A stretch of 64,000 bases of DNA. Source: Barthelona sp. PCE (lineage: Eukaryota > Metamonada: BaSk clade). This document shows positions 18,515 to 27,821 of this stretch, piece after piece. The stretch lies in the NCBI GenBank assembly GCA_040285745.1, contig JAUFOR010000008.1:186001-250000 (forward strand), written 5' to 3'. The notes below the pieces were generated by a model. That model did no database searches. It was not told the origin of the DNA and saw only the letters and a program-made list of their open reading frames with translations. A program made the translations under genes and the position numbers. Positions within the stretch are counted from its first letter, which is position 1. The number at the start of each line of letters is the position of its first letter.

Positions 18515-20345
18515 TTAGTTCAAAATTGCTCCAAAAAGTTCATTAGCAGCTACACTAACCAGATTATCACTGTCACTCAAACAACCCTTAAGAGCTGGCA
18601 CTACCTGAGAAGCTAAAACGTTCTCAGGAATACACTGTGCCTTGTACATCTCATCGAGTAAACTAATTGTCTTTGCGCGAATATTGGGAATCTTATCATT
18701 AATGGCAGTGAATAGTACAGGGAGAACAGTTGTTGCTGTAACTCTGGGATCGAGAACTTTGCCTACTTCAACAATAGCACTATACACATTCATACGATAT
18801 AGATAGAAAGAAGAATTGGTCAAATCTAATAACAAGGGGAGCATTGTAGTAAGGCCCCATTCGCTACCAAAGTACTTGAGCAGCTCTGCAGTGATTTGAA
18901 CACCAGTCTCTCGAACAATTGCAACCTTGTCAACAAGAAGCGTCTGGTACACCTCGCTGAGTGTATGTGAGAAGTACTGTTCGCCAAATACATTGGCCAG
19001 TTTTGCGATTTCAAGGAAGAGAGAGTGACGAATACGCCATTTTGGGCACTTTTTCAAGCCAGAGATGCAGGGACCCAACGGGGTCTTCACGACATCTGTG
19101 CCAACAGTATCAACAAGAACATATATATTGGCGACAACAGCAAGCCTGACCTCAGGCGCATCGCACTGTAACAACTTCAAAACCTTGGGCAACAAAGAAG
19201 TTCTGCATTTCTGGACAGATAACTTGCTGCTTAGTAACACTACAACCTTTGCCATAGCCACATACACCTTCCAGAAATCTGGACCAGGGGTCTCTGAGAC
19301 CTCGGTGGGGAGCTCTTTCAGGTTGGGAACAATGTGGGCATCGATAGCCTCGGGGGAGAGGTGATCGCATACTGATAACAAGTGCTCGTGTGTGATAATG
19401 TGCACTTCTGGCTCTGTGTCCAGAAGCAGCGTGACAAATACGGGAAGAATACTTTCATAAAAGGCGCTTGGCAGAAATTTTCCCAAAATTCCAAAGGATT
19501 TGCCCAGTGCGAATCTAATACGCCAAGCAGTGTTCTTAAGAAGCTCAACGGTTGTCTCCACAACCCACTCGAAGGCGGGGTTACGTAAGGCAACAGGATA
19601 CTCGTTGTAACTTGCCATCTTAGCAATGGCCACCACTGCATCGAAGCTTTTAATCGCGACAGTGATAGTCTCATCTTTTGCCAGGTTTGTGATAAGGGGG
19701 GAGCATGTGCTGAACATAACATCCGCATTAATGGCACCAAGCACCTCGATTAATTTTGGTAACATGGTGGCAGCGGACTTTCTAACCATTGGAGATTCAT
19801 CAGAACAAAGCTTTGAGATCATACCCAACAACGACATCTGGTCTGCGCTCGTGAATTTTGAAAAAACAGATGCAAAAAGAAGTGAACTGGTTGCTCTGTT
19901 GACATACCATTTTGACTCAACAAGACGCTCGATAAGAGGTAAAAAGTGCTCTCTGATGGCGGCGCTGTCGAGCTGAACACCTAACTTACACAGTGAATTA
20001 GCTGCAACAATGCGAACGCTCTCTTCTTCTAACAAAGCTAATTTCTCAAGAACGGTAATGATCTTTGGGATGTGTGCTGGGCCTCCTACGTATTCTGTGA
20101 AGTCTCCAAGCTGTTCAGCAAGCGCTGCCAAGACTTCTTCGTTGATGTCCTCGGTTTTTTCTAGGTGTTAGGTATTCTTGCATTAAATTTCGTTGCATAC
20201 CATGTAGGAACGGCAGGAACTCTGTGCGAGTACGTGAAGCGCCTAAAGCCAAACTAATTGCCGAGATTTTCTTTACGGCATTAAGACGCAATCTGTAGTC
20301 CTCGTGATGAAGCTCGCTAATGAGGATTTGCAGTGGGTGAGTCAT
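18515..20345 (-). CDS. PPP2R1A: PP2A scaffold subunit A (PR65), with one 40-nt intron
   Basis: Exon 1 is 20345-20201 and exon 2 is 20160-18515 on the minus strand; together they encode 596 residues, as expected for the 589-residue PR65. Exon 1 supplies the conserved first HEAT repeat ([31 protein letters not shown]-like; here [20 protein letters not shown]), and exon 2 continues with [14 protein letters not shown], matching DEVLLALAEQLGTF in human PR65. The 15-repeat HEAT pattern runs to the end ([43 protein letters not shown]). PR65 scaffolds the PP2A catalytic and B subunits. Start: the first ATG after a CCCCTTTCTG box; the TTG two codons upstream is rejected. The stop lies in CTAATAAAT. 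Confidence 0.93.
20161..20200 (-). other. Spliceosomal intron, 40 nt, in PP2A subunit A
   Basis: On the minus strand the intron begins GTATGC and ends CCTAACACCTAG. Removing it restores a phase-1 codon (G|AA, Glu) and joins LPFLH to [11 protein letters not shown] exactly where the PR65 family is continuous. The 3' end combines a CTAAC branch point with the AG acceptor at the short fixed spacing known from Trichomonas and Giardia. Confidence 0.92.
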
Positions 20346-20367
20346 CGACAATGAAATGGATTGTCAG

Positions 20368-20372
20368 AAAGG
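20368..20372 (-). promoter_or_regulatory. CCTTT initiator-like box before PP2A-A (minus strand)
   Basis: Minus strand AACCCCTTTCTG, 22 nt before the ATG at 20345. Confidence 0.5.
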
Positions 20373-20759
20373 GGTTAAAACGGAAAACATTCAATGAAAC
20401 TAAAACGTTGCAGTCTTTTGCTGCTGCGCATTGAAGCTGGAGGTCGAAACGTCTCTGTGACAACAGAGACATAACATATCGTTTCCATATAACAATAGTA
20501 ATGCTGCCTGCGTTTCAGTTTTCGCTTGTGCCCCACGTATGATCAATATCGAAGCTAAAACTTGGTTGTATTGGTCAATATGTCCGTTTACACCACAAAC
20601 AGTGTGATAAGCCAACGGCTAATGATTAGAAAACGTTGTGGTTCACATAACTCATTCGACTACAAAAACAAACTCACCAAGTGTAAAACATGACTACATC
20701 CCCTATTTACTGACAAAAACATCAAAGTAACGAAAAAAATACTCATAATTTCTTTTTCC

Positions 20760-20764
20760 CCTTT
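20760..20764 (+). promoter_or_regulatory. CCTTT initiator-like box before LSG1
   Basis: TTCCCCTTTTCTACAAC ends about 8 nt before the ATG at 20779. Confidence 0.5.
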
Positions 20765-20778
20765 TCTACAACTTTTAA

Positions 20779-22104
20779 ATGCCGAAGAAGAACAAGAAGC
20801 AGAAGAGAGGGCCTATAGGGCGCACTTTGGTTAAACAGATGTATTCCAAAAAACCACGACCACAGAAAAACAGTGAATTTAAGTTCGTACACTCAACAGA
20901 AACTGTTTCAAGAGGTGAAAAAGCTGCACGCAACCTGGAGAGTATCATTGAGCAAAATGATCTTGAGCAATTCTTCCAAGCTGCCCAGGCTCAAGCTCGT
21001 GACTTTGCAGCTACTCATAAATCAAACATTGTTCTTACATCAACAGCAAGGGCAATTGAGACCGTCTACGATCCCACAGTTGATCAGCCTTTCCTACACA
21101 CAAAGCTTCCGATACCAACCCGACCAGAGTGGAACAGAAACCAGACTAAAGCCCAGATCAGAGAGAATGAGGGTAACGTGTACCTGAACTGGCGAAGAGA
21201 ATTAGCAGATATTGAAAAAGAAACAAAGTACACAATGGCCCCTTTCGAGAAGAATATCTTGGTTTGGCAACAGCTATGGCGTGTTGTTGAGAAGTCACAT
21301 GTCATCGTGCAGATCGTCGACGTGAGAGAGCCGCTTTTCTATTTCAGTCAGGCACTGCACGAGTACTGCGGTACCTTCTCGCTGAGTTCGACTGACACAT
21401 CAGGTTTTAACGAACAACTATTGGTACCTGAGGAGAAAGATGGGCCCAAGTCAACCATTGTGATGCTGAACAAGTGCGATCTCGTACCGGAAGAAGTATC
21501 TGCAGCCATCGAGAACTATTTCCGTTCAAAAGGTGTTGAAACCATTCGTTATTCGGCCAAGGACGAGACAGGTATGTACAAGGATATGTTCCTCAACTTT
21601 GTTGACAACAAGCGTGTTGAATACGAGCTGGAAAAGATCCATATTGGGTTCGTCGGCTTCCCTAACGTTGGTAAATCTTCCGTCATCAACAACCTATACG
21701 GCGAGAAGGTTGTAGCGATCTCGGCGCAACCAGGCAAAACAAAGCACTTCCAGTCTGGTGTCTTTACCGACGTGATCCGGTTCTACGATTGTCCTGGGCT
21801 GGTTTTCCCTAAACTCACATTGAACAAGTCATATCTTGTGCTGTATGGTGTGCTCTCCGCTGATAAAGTCAGGGACTACAGATCACCGTGCGAGCTCATC
21901 ACACATCTCGTGGAGAAATCTGAGCTTGAACGGATTTATCACATTACAATCGAAGAAGATGGTCATGGTCCCCTACTAATGGCGATTGCTGTGTCACACT
22001 CATGGTTTTCACACGGTGCCAAACCCAACGAGGGTAAGGCTGCGCGTGTTGTAATGAAAGACTGGAACTCTGGCATCATTCCTCACTGGACTATTCCTCA
22101 GTAA
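20779..22104 (+). CDS. LSG1: Circularly permuted GTPase LSG1 (60S ribosome biogenesis)
   Basis: 441 residues, ATG at 20779. The GTPase motifs are in permuted order: G4 NKCD (231-234), G5-like YSAKDE (258-263), G1 GFPNVGKSS (293-301), G2 Thr321, G3 DCPGL (337-341). The N terminus is Lys-rich (PKKNKKQKRG), and the segment RPEWNRNQTKAQIRENEGNVY/LNWRRELADIEKE leading to FEKNILVWQQLWRVVEKSHVIVQIVD matches LSG1 (RPNWNQNTTPEEL..FLEWRRQLVRLEEE..FERNLDFWRQLWRVIERSDIVVQIVDARNPL). LSG1 releases the export adaptor NMD3 from cytoplasmic 60S subunits. The protein is shorter than yeast or human LSG1 (640-658), mainly because it ends soon after the GTPase domain. GNL1 is the alternative. Confidence 0.88.
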   Translation: MPKKNKKQKRGPIGRTLVKQMYSKKPRPQKNSEFKFVHSTETVSRGEKAARNLESIIEQNDLEQFFQAAQAQARDFAATHKSNIVLTSTARAIETVYDPTVDQPFLHTKLPIPTRPEWNRNQTKAQIRENEGNVYLNWRRELADIEKETKYTMAPFEKNILVWQQLWRVVEKSHVIVQIVDVREPLFYFSQALHEYCGTFSLSSTDTSGFNEQLLVPEEKDGPKSTIVMLNKCDLVPEEVSAAIENYFRSKGVETIRYSAKDETGMYKDMFLNFVDNKRVEYELEKIHIGFVGFPNVGKSSVINNLYGEKVVAISAQPGKTKHFQSGVFTDVIRFYDCPGLVFPKLTLNKSYLVLYGVLSADKVRDYRSPCELITHLVEKSELERIYHITIEEDGHGPLLMAIAVSHSWFSHGAKPNEGKAARVVMKDWNSGIIPHWTIPQ

Positions 22105-22127
22105 AACAAATTAGAAATCTTATTTAT

Positions 22128-23435
22128 TTATTGGAATGCTTCCTGTACAGCCGGCATGGTAGGATAGTTAAGGATCTGGAACTCTCCGTTTGATCCACCG
22201 AATGCAGCAATGGGGAACTGATCGCAGCCGCAAGCTGTGAACAATCGTGTCTGATTCATCTTATTCTCGTATATAACTGCTGGGCTTTCAATGAGTTCTT
22301 CACGCACATCATACACGGCGTATTGGCCGTCCAGCTTTGTCACCAGCATCAACCCTGGTGTGGCAGCACCGAGGCCAATACCAGTGATAGTTTCTTTTCC
22401 TAATTTATAGTCGATAACGCTCTCATCTTCAAAGTTAACAATAATGACGTTACCATCGGCTCCTGCAACGTACAGCCTACCTTCGGCGTCGAAGGAGCTG
22501 CATTCAGGCTCGAATTCAAACTTGTGATCAAAAATCACCTCCTCACTCTGTAGGTCAAAGACGACAATTCTTTGATCAAAACCAACGGAAACAACCTGGA
22601 GAGCGTCCTTGTCTGGCATCCAGTGAATGGAATGGACGCGATCTGTGTGAATGTCGAAATCTTTTTCGCATTTTTGCTCTTCCATATCCCACAATTTGAT
22701 GAGACCATCTGAACTACATGAAAGTAGTAGGTGGGGGAACTTTTCGTTCCACTCAAAATCAAGAACGGCGTCTGTGTGACTTCCCTCGCGGTGTGTCTCC
22801 AATAAGCGTTTCTTTGTCTTTCTTCTTTTGGCCTCACGTGCGCTCAATCGTTTCCTGTCAACGCCGCCGAGAGTAAAGAGGGGTTCTCCTGAGTCAACTG
22901 TATCAAGATCCCACACCTCAATGCCATGCTCAAACGTTCCAATGGCTAGTAAAGCACCTAAACCGGGTTCCCCGTCCTTCTCGGCCTTCAACTCGGATGG
23001 AATGTAGCTTACATACTTCAATGCGAGAGGAAATGAGCTGATGGCAAAATCATGATGCACGTAAAGAGCCTGTGTCTTCATATTAAAAACAACAATGTTA
23101 ATCATGCAGCTTTCATCCTCAACTCGACCTACAACTGCAACAATATCGTCCTTTCGGAACCGCATGTCCTCGATCTCTTCTGTTTCTGAGTCAGAGGCCT
23201 CATGATTATAGTATTCATCATCTTTCGGATCAATATATGTCATTGCGTTGGTAATGATACCAGTAACACCCGCTCCGAGATGCTCCTCGTCTTCCTCCAT
23301 ATCGCTATTTACCTCACCGGTCTCGTACATCTTCATTTCAGCTTTAGTGATCTCATCGAGATCTTCCGCTGTCATCATAACGGTAGGCTTTTCCATCAAT
23401 GCCCCTTGTGGTAAAAACGTTAGTGCAGAAAACAT
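22128..23435 (-). CDS. PWP1: PWP1-like WD40 ribosome biogenesis protein
   Basis: 435 residues, ATG at 23435, preceded on the minus strand by TTACTCTTTCTTTTAAC. The N-terminal 90 residues are acidic with PWP1-like spacing, including DPKDDEYYNHEASDSETEEIEDMRFRKDD, which corresponds to the D-x-YxxPxEDSDxEDxxIxxxD region of PWP1. WD40 blades follow: ALLAIGTFEHGIEVWDLDTVD, SHTDAVLDFEWNEKFPHLLLSCSSDGLIKLWDMEE, HTDRVHSIHWMPDKDALQVVSVGFDQRIVVFDLQ and AFGGSNGEFQILNY. PWP1 acts in the nucleolus in rRNA synthesis and 60S assembly. The stop lies in CAATAAATAAATAAG, and it converges on LSG1 with 23 nt between stops. Confidence 0.82.
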   Translation of the reverse strand: MFSALTFLPQGALMEKPTVMMTAEDLDEITKAEMKMYETGEVNSDMEEDEEHLGAGVTGIITNAMTYIDPKDDEYYNHEASDSETEEIEDMRFRKDDIVAVVGRVEDESCMINIVVFNMKTQALYVHHDFAISSFPLALKYVSYIPSELKAEKDGEPGLGALLAIGTFEHGIEVWDLDTVDSGEPLFTLGGVDRKRLSAREAKRRKTKKRLLETHREGSHTDAVLDFEWNEKFPHLLLSCSSDGLIKLWDMEEQKCEKDFDIHTDRVHSIHWMPDKDALQVVSVGFDQRIVVFDLQSEEVIFDHKFEFEPECSSFDAEGRLYVAGADGNVIIVNFEDESVIDYKLGKETITGIGLGAATPGLMLVTKLDGQYAVYDVREELIESPAVIYENKMNQTRLFTACGCDQFPIAAFGGSNGEFQILNYPTMPAVQEAFQ

Positions 23436-23638
23436 CCAATGTTAAAAGAAAGAGTAAAAAAATGGAAGTGAGTAATTATTCACATCAGCATAATTAATTT
23501 GGCTTGACACCCGTTTCTGCTCAAATAAGGTGTGTGAGAGTGCTGCAAAAAGTGTTAAGGTAAGACACAAGCAACTTAGCATATGAAACAGGCTACCTCT
23601 TCTGCTGTCTTAAGCAGCCTTTTTCAGACAAAACACAA

Positions 23639-26600
23639 TTAGAATCGTTTACTAAGACGCTCAAAGAATATGGAAAGGAAAAGATTGACGATGAACATTG
23701 ATCCGATTTGCCAAACCATACTAAGAGGTAATTTCACCAACTGCAGGAACCTTCCAATGCCCAAAACATCGAGCATGAGCAAAGGGACGCAAAGATAGAC
23801 CACAAGGAGACTAATCAGAAGCGGTTTGTTATGGCGGAGGCTAAACATGTGAGGATGTCCAGAGTAGTTGGCAAACATAATGGTGTTGGGGAGCACAAAA
23901 CCCAAGAAGAAAGCGACAGTGTTGGATACAGAAGGAGCAAATTCAATGTCTATGGATGGATCTGCTGAGCCCGCAATGCCCAGTGACAGATCTATCCTTG
24001 ACGCAATAATCATAGCAAAATGGAGCGTTCCAAGATGCACTAGCACCTGACCGATAAGAGTAAATATCATGGAGAAACAAAATACGTGACGTGCTGGTGG
24101 GTGTTGGTGTAAGTCCTTTCGCGCGTATGATTTCGTAATAAACATCAACGCAACAGCCTGTAGCAGCCCCATAACCGTGTGCTGCTTATCACTGAGGCGA
24201 ATTCCTGCTCTAAATAGAATACTCATAGTGTACGAATTGACAACGGCGTTGACGGCCAAGATGCGGTACACCTGCAGTTGAGATATGAGCGAGCACCTGC
24301 CCTGTCTAATGAGCCTGACCAAACTGTAGGGGGAAGGCTTGGTAGACGATACATGTGCTGCAAGAGAGGCATCACCCGGTTTAATCACGGGCGGCGCTTC
24401 CTCCTCCTGTTGGTACTGTTGACCTTGACGACGCATACGCTTCTGGTATGCCTCTCTCATACGCTTACGACGAGAGTAGACTCCTTCAGGGTCTGTCGGC
24501 GTTGGAGGTTGGGTGAAGGCTGCAAAATCCTTAAACACATCGCTCAAAGTGCTAACTGGGCACTCATCATCACTCTCCACATCTACGTAGTTCTCTACGA
24601 CGTTATCCATCAGTGCAACGCCGACGTGCGCGCTTTTGAGAGCACCCACATCATTAGTACCATCACCACACATTATGGTCGTGCCCTCGCCCGCCACCTT
24701 ATCTAAGACGTATGGTTTACCGTGACACTTTGCCAGGTATTTAGCCAAGGCCTTCAGAGTGACGGGTGTGCCTAGTTGACGGAAGGAATTGACGATAAGC
24801 TGCTTCTGAACGGGTAGCGTACGGGCAAACACCGTTGTTTGGTACAGATAGAACTCAAAAGCATTTGAGAAATGGCGGCGAAGACGGGCAGTCTCTCCTG
24901 TCGACGGGACTGGAATTTCGATCAGCATCTCCACAACCTTACCTGACATAACTAGTGCGTGCTCACTAATCGATGGTGGGCTCCACGGTTTGAACTTCTC
25001 AGTGGCGCCTGTTCTTGGGTTGAGCCACTCTAGGTCATATGATTCGCTATGTGGGACACGTTGGAGAAGGAGTGGGATTCGCTCCTTGTTTAGAGATGTT
25101 TTCTGTATGTTGATTTTGAGGATACGTTGAATGATATTCGCATTAACCGATCTAAAGAAAGAATTCCACTTTTGGAACATTGCAAGCTCGAATGCAACAT
25201 GACAACTTGTCAACGCGTGATCTCCTGTGATTATAACGCTCTTGATGTTCGCCTTCTTGAGCTTGGCCAATGTTTTAAATGAATCTTCTCTGATTGCAGC
25301 GTTCAATGCAATGAAACCGCAAAAAACTAATTCTGATTCGGCCTCTTCTCTGGTAACCTTGTCATTGTCAACAAATCTGTATCCCATGGCGAGAACACGG
25401 TTTCCGTCAAGAGTAATGCGCCTTAGCTCACTGTCATAATCATCAGGCACGCTGTCCAATGCGAACAAGTCAATCATCTTTTCCGGTGCGCCCTTGGCAA
25501 ACACAATGTGCTCGTTGTACGGCAGCTCGGCTGCTGGTGTATTCCTGCACTCCATCCGGACAATAACTGATGATCTCTGCTTCTCAGACGAGAAAGAGAA
25601 TGTGTTGACTGTTGAAAAACGCAGACCTGCATCCCTCTCGAGCTGAAGCTGCACAGGTACCTCCTTTGAGGGGATACCAAGGTTCTTACAGTTCACTGGG
25701 TATATATCGGAAGAACGACCCATAGCAAAGCCACTGGCCTCGAGTGCCGCTATTTCTGCCGCGTCACCATGGTGTTCGTTGCTGACCTTCACAACTGTAT
25801 GACAACAGGCGAGGTTCCAGCGTGCCAAATAATCGGGAGCATCGAGCACAGATGATGCTGTATATTTCTTAGTCTCCTTATCGTAACAAACCACGTTGTT
25901 AAAGTGGATAGTGGAGTCTGTCAGGGTTCCTGTCTTGTCAAAACAGCAGAGTTGAGTAGAACCTGCTAGCGGAATACGGAACGGTTCAGTGCAGAAAATA
26001 CGTTTATGACCGAGGAAAACAAGAGCAGATGACACCGCAAGAGATAAAGACACGGGTAGCTCGGACGGAACAACACTCGTGATGATAAGCAGCATGTTCA
26101 AGTAGAGAGATGATTTGGGTACAGTAGGGTTCAAAATCTCAGCTCTGTACAAGCGGAAACAAACAACTACTGCGAACAAGAACAGACAGAAGACAAACAC
26201 GCCTGTTTCGACGTTATTCACAGACAGACGGGTTGAGCTGTAAAGAATCGAATTAACCAGCTTACCCTTTTCGGTGGAGAATCCAGTTCTCAGAACAAGC
26301 CCAATGACCTCTGGGTTTGACGCCCTGTTCTTCTGGCTGCGCATGACGCGCACGAGTTCCGTTCCCATGTTCAACACATGTCTCTTGTCGATTTCCGCCA
26401 AGTCACACTCTATTCTCGTGTTCCATGGAGTTTTGGGAAGAGGAACGCTCTCACCGGTTAGCATTGCCTCGGATACGACACAGCTGCCGGATAACACGAG
26501 AATATCGCATGGAACGTGGCACTTCTTCTCGTTAGTGGGGGCTTCCAGTGCAATCAGGTCTCCAGGAACAAGCTGATGTTCAGTGACGTTGATCCACTCG

Positions 26601-27439
26601 CCTGACCGGCGCACCTTCACGTAGTCGTTGTCTTGTGATAAAGAATGCAGTTCTGCCCTACTTTTCATTTGTGTTTTAACTAAGTGTCCCTCGAGAGTCA
26701 TGAGCATAACCAAAGAGAGAAGGGAGAAGAACACGTGTTCGTCAAAGATCCAAAGAATGATCGAGATAACCTGAAATACAAAAAATGGTGCAAGCAAATG
26801 CTCAATGTAAAGTGTAATAAAACTGGGTTTCTTGACGTATATCACATTGTCCGGGTAAACCTTTTTCAGCTCATTCACTGCATCCTCGTTCTCCCAGCCC
26901 TGCCAGCGGTATATGTCTTCTGTCAAAAAGAGCTCATTAACATGAATCGATCTTAACTCCCTTAACATGCCTGTATTAGGGTCAAAAGGGCAGATTCTAT
27001 CTTGATAACGTACGTAAAACTCAAATCGGTAGTCCAGGCGGTTGAATATGTGCATTTCGCCCTTTGTTAGGTCTTGAGTGCCTGCATCGAAAATTCGAAC
27101 GTCATGGCGGTGAATGATTTCGATACATGACTCACCGTATGCCTTTTCCGGTTTGAAATAGACGTGGCTTGCCTGTGTCACTGTGTCAACCGGCTTGAAG
27201 CCCACAAGAAGCCGAATTGGAATAATCCAGTATTGTAAGCAAATAAGGATCAACTCAATAACAAAGAGGGTGATCACAATACTTATTCTCAGCGTCGTTA
27301 GACGGCCCAAAAGTAACAGTGCAAAGACAGGAAGCGATAAAAGAAAAATTAGGAAATCTAACCTCCTTTTCTTGCTTCTCTTCTTGTAAAGTCTTGCATT
27401 CTGAACGTTTGAAATGTTTGTTTTAACTTCAGAGCCCAT
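23639..27439 (-). CDS. ATP13A1: P5A-type P-type ATPase (ATP13A1/Spf1)
   Basis: 1266 residues from the ATG at 27439; the frame reaches a TTG further upstream, but GAATAGG (CCTATTC on the minus strand, 27447-27453) marks the likely promoter between them. Diagnostic features: N-terminal membrane helices, the phosphatase loop with LTGESVPLPK, the P5 membrane motif as PSELPVSLSLAVS, the phosphorylation site CCFDKTGTLT, the nucleotide-binding segment HIVFAKGAPEKM, ITGDHALTSCHVA, and the hinge GDGTNDVGALKSAHVGVAL, then a basic insert rich in Arg and Gln and six C-terminal helices. P5A ATPases are ER proteins that remove mis-targeted transmembrane helices. P5B ATPases differ in the membrane motif (PPALP), so P5A is favoured. 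Confidence 0.9.
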   Translation of the reverse strand: MGSEVKTNISNVQNARLYKKRSKKRRLDFLIFLLSLPVFALLLLGRLTTLRISIVITLFVIELILICLQYWIIPIRLLVGFKPVDTVTQASHVYFKPEKAYGESCIEIIHRHDVRIFDAGTQDLTKGEMHIFNRLDYRFEFYVRYQDRICPFDPNTGMLRELRSIHVNELFLTEDIYRWQGWENEDAVNELKKVYPDNVIYVKKPSFITLYIEHLLAPFFVFQVISIILWIFDEHVFFSLLSLVMLMTLEGHLVKTQMKSRAELHSLSQDNDYVKVRRSGEWINVTEHQLVPGDLIALEAPTNEKKCHVPCDILVLSGSCVVSEAMLTGESVPLPKTPWNTRIECDLAEIDKRHVLNMGTELVRVMRSQKNRASNPEVIGLVLRTGFSTEKGKLVNSILYSSTRLSVNNVETGVFVFCLFLFAVVVCFRLYRAEILNPTVPKSSLYLNMLLIITSVVPSELPVSLSLAVSSALVFLGHKRIFCTEPFRIPLAGSTQLCCFDKTGTLTDSTIHFNNVVCYDKETKKYTASSVLDAPDYLARWNLACCHTVVKVSNEHHGDAAEIAALEASGFAMGRSSDIYPVNCKNLGIPSKEVPVQLQLERDAGLRFSTVNTFSFSSEKQRSSVIVRMECRNTPAAELPYNEHIVFAKGAPEKMIDLFALDSVPDDYDSELRRITLDGNRVLAMGYRFVDNDKVTREEAESELVFCGFIALNAAIREDSFKTLAKLKKANIKSVIITGDHALTSCHVAFELAMFQKWNSFFRSVNANIIQRILKINIQKTSLNKERIPLLLQRVPHSESYDLEWLNPRTGATEKFKPWSPPSISEHALVMSGKVVEMLIEIPVPSTGETARLRRHFSNAFEFYLYQTTVFARTLPVQKQLIVNSFRQLGTPVTLKALAKYLAKCHGKPYVLDKVAGEGTTIMCGDGTNDVGALKSAHVGVALMDNVVENYVDVESDDECPVSTLSDVFKDFAAFTQPPTPTDPEGVYSRRKRMREAYQKRMRRQGQQYQQEEEAPPVIKPGDASLAAHVSSTKPSPYSLVRLIRQGRCSLISQLQVYRILAVNAVVNSYTMSILFRAGIRLSDKQHTVMGLLQAVALMFITKSYARKDLHQHPPARHVFCFSMIFTLIGQVLVHLGTLHFAMIIASRIDLSLGIAGSADPSIDIEFAPSVSNTVAFFLGFVLPNTIMFANYSGHPHMFSLRHNKPLLISLLVVYLCVPLLMLDVLGIGRFLQLVKLPLSMVWQIGSMFIVNLFLSIFFERLSKRF

Positions 27440-27446
27440 ATTTGTT

Positions 27447-27453
27447 GAATAGG
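27447..27453 (-). promoter_or_regulatory. CCTATTC initiator-like box before the P5A ATPase (minus strand)
   Basis: Minus strand TTCACCCTATTCAACAAAT runs directly into the ATG at 27439. Confidence 0.45.
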
Positions 27454-27805
27454 GTGAAAAACGCGTTAGCAATCAGTTCTCTTATTTTGATCGTTTCTGC
27501 TCAGAGGTTGTCCTCGTGCTACACAACGTGCTTGCTGCGTGTGTTAAATACAATGCCAAAAATTTTTTGAGCCCACATTTTCTGTGATATTTTCTGGCAA
27601 TTTCCAACTGTTTCTGATTGACAACTATGATTGGATCCCACAATAACTTAGTGTGTAAAACCAAAACCTACTACAATGCCTGCCACAATTGTTATCTAAG
27701 TATAACAAAAACTAGAGCATTTAACTTGAATTTTCCACACATTGGATAAAATCAAGCCCTCCAACCACAAAAAAAAGATACACAAAAGTGTTATAACCAG
27801 AATAA

Positions 27806-27810
27806 CCTTT
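27806..27810 (+). promoter_or_regulatory. CCTTT initiator-like box
   Basis: AATAACCTTTACAAAG, 11 nt before the ATG at 27822. Confidence 0.5.
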
Positions 27811-27821
27811 ACAAAGTAGCT

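Larger units (their letters stand above)
20346..20778. other. Divergent promoter region between PP2A-A and LSG1
   Basis: 433 bp. A CCTTT-type box faces each gene (20368-20372 minus, 20760-20764 plus). A 71-codon minus-strand frame (20400-20615) opens only at TTG and has no recognisable domain; I regard it as chance. Confidence 0.5.
27440..27821. other. Divergent upstream region, ATPase and propeller-like gene
   Basis: 382 bp, AT-rich. Initiator-like boxes face both genes. A 60-codon minus-strand frame (27482-27664) shows no recognisable features. Confidence 0.5.

Noticed and set aside
20400-20615. 71-codon minus-strand frame upstream of PP2A-A
   Set aside because: No ATG start, no domain, lies in the promoter region between divergent genes.
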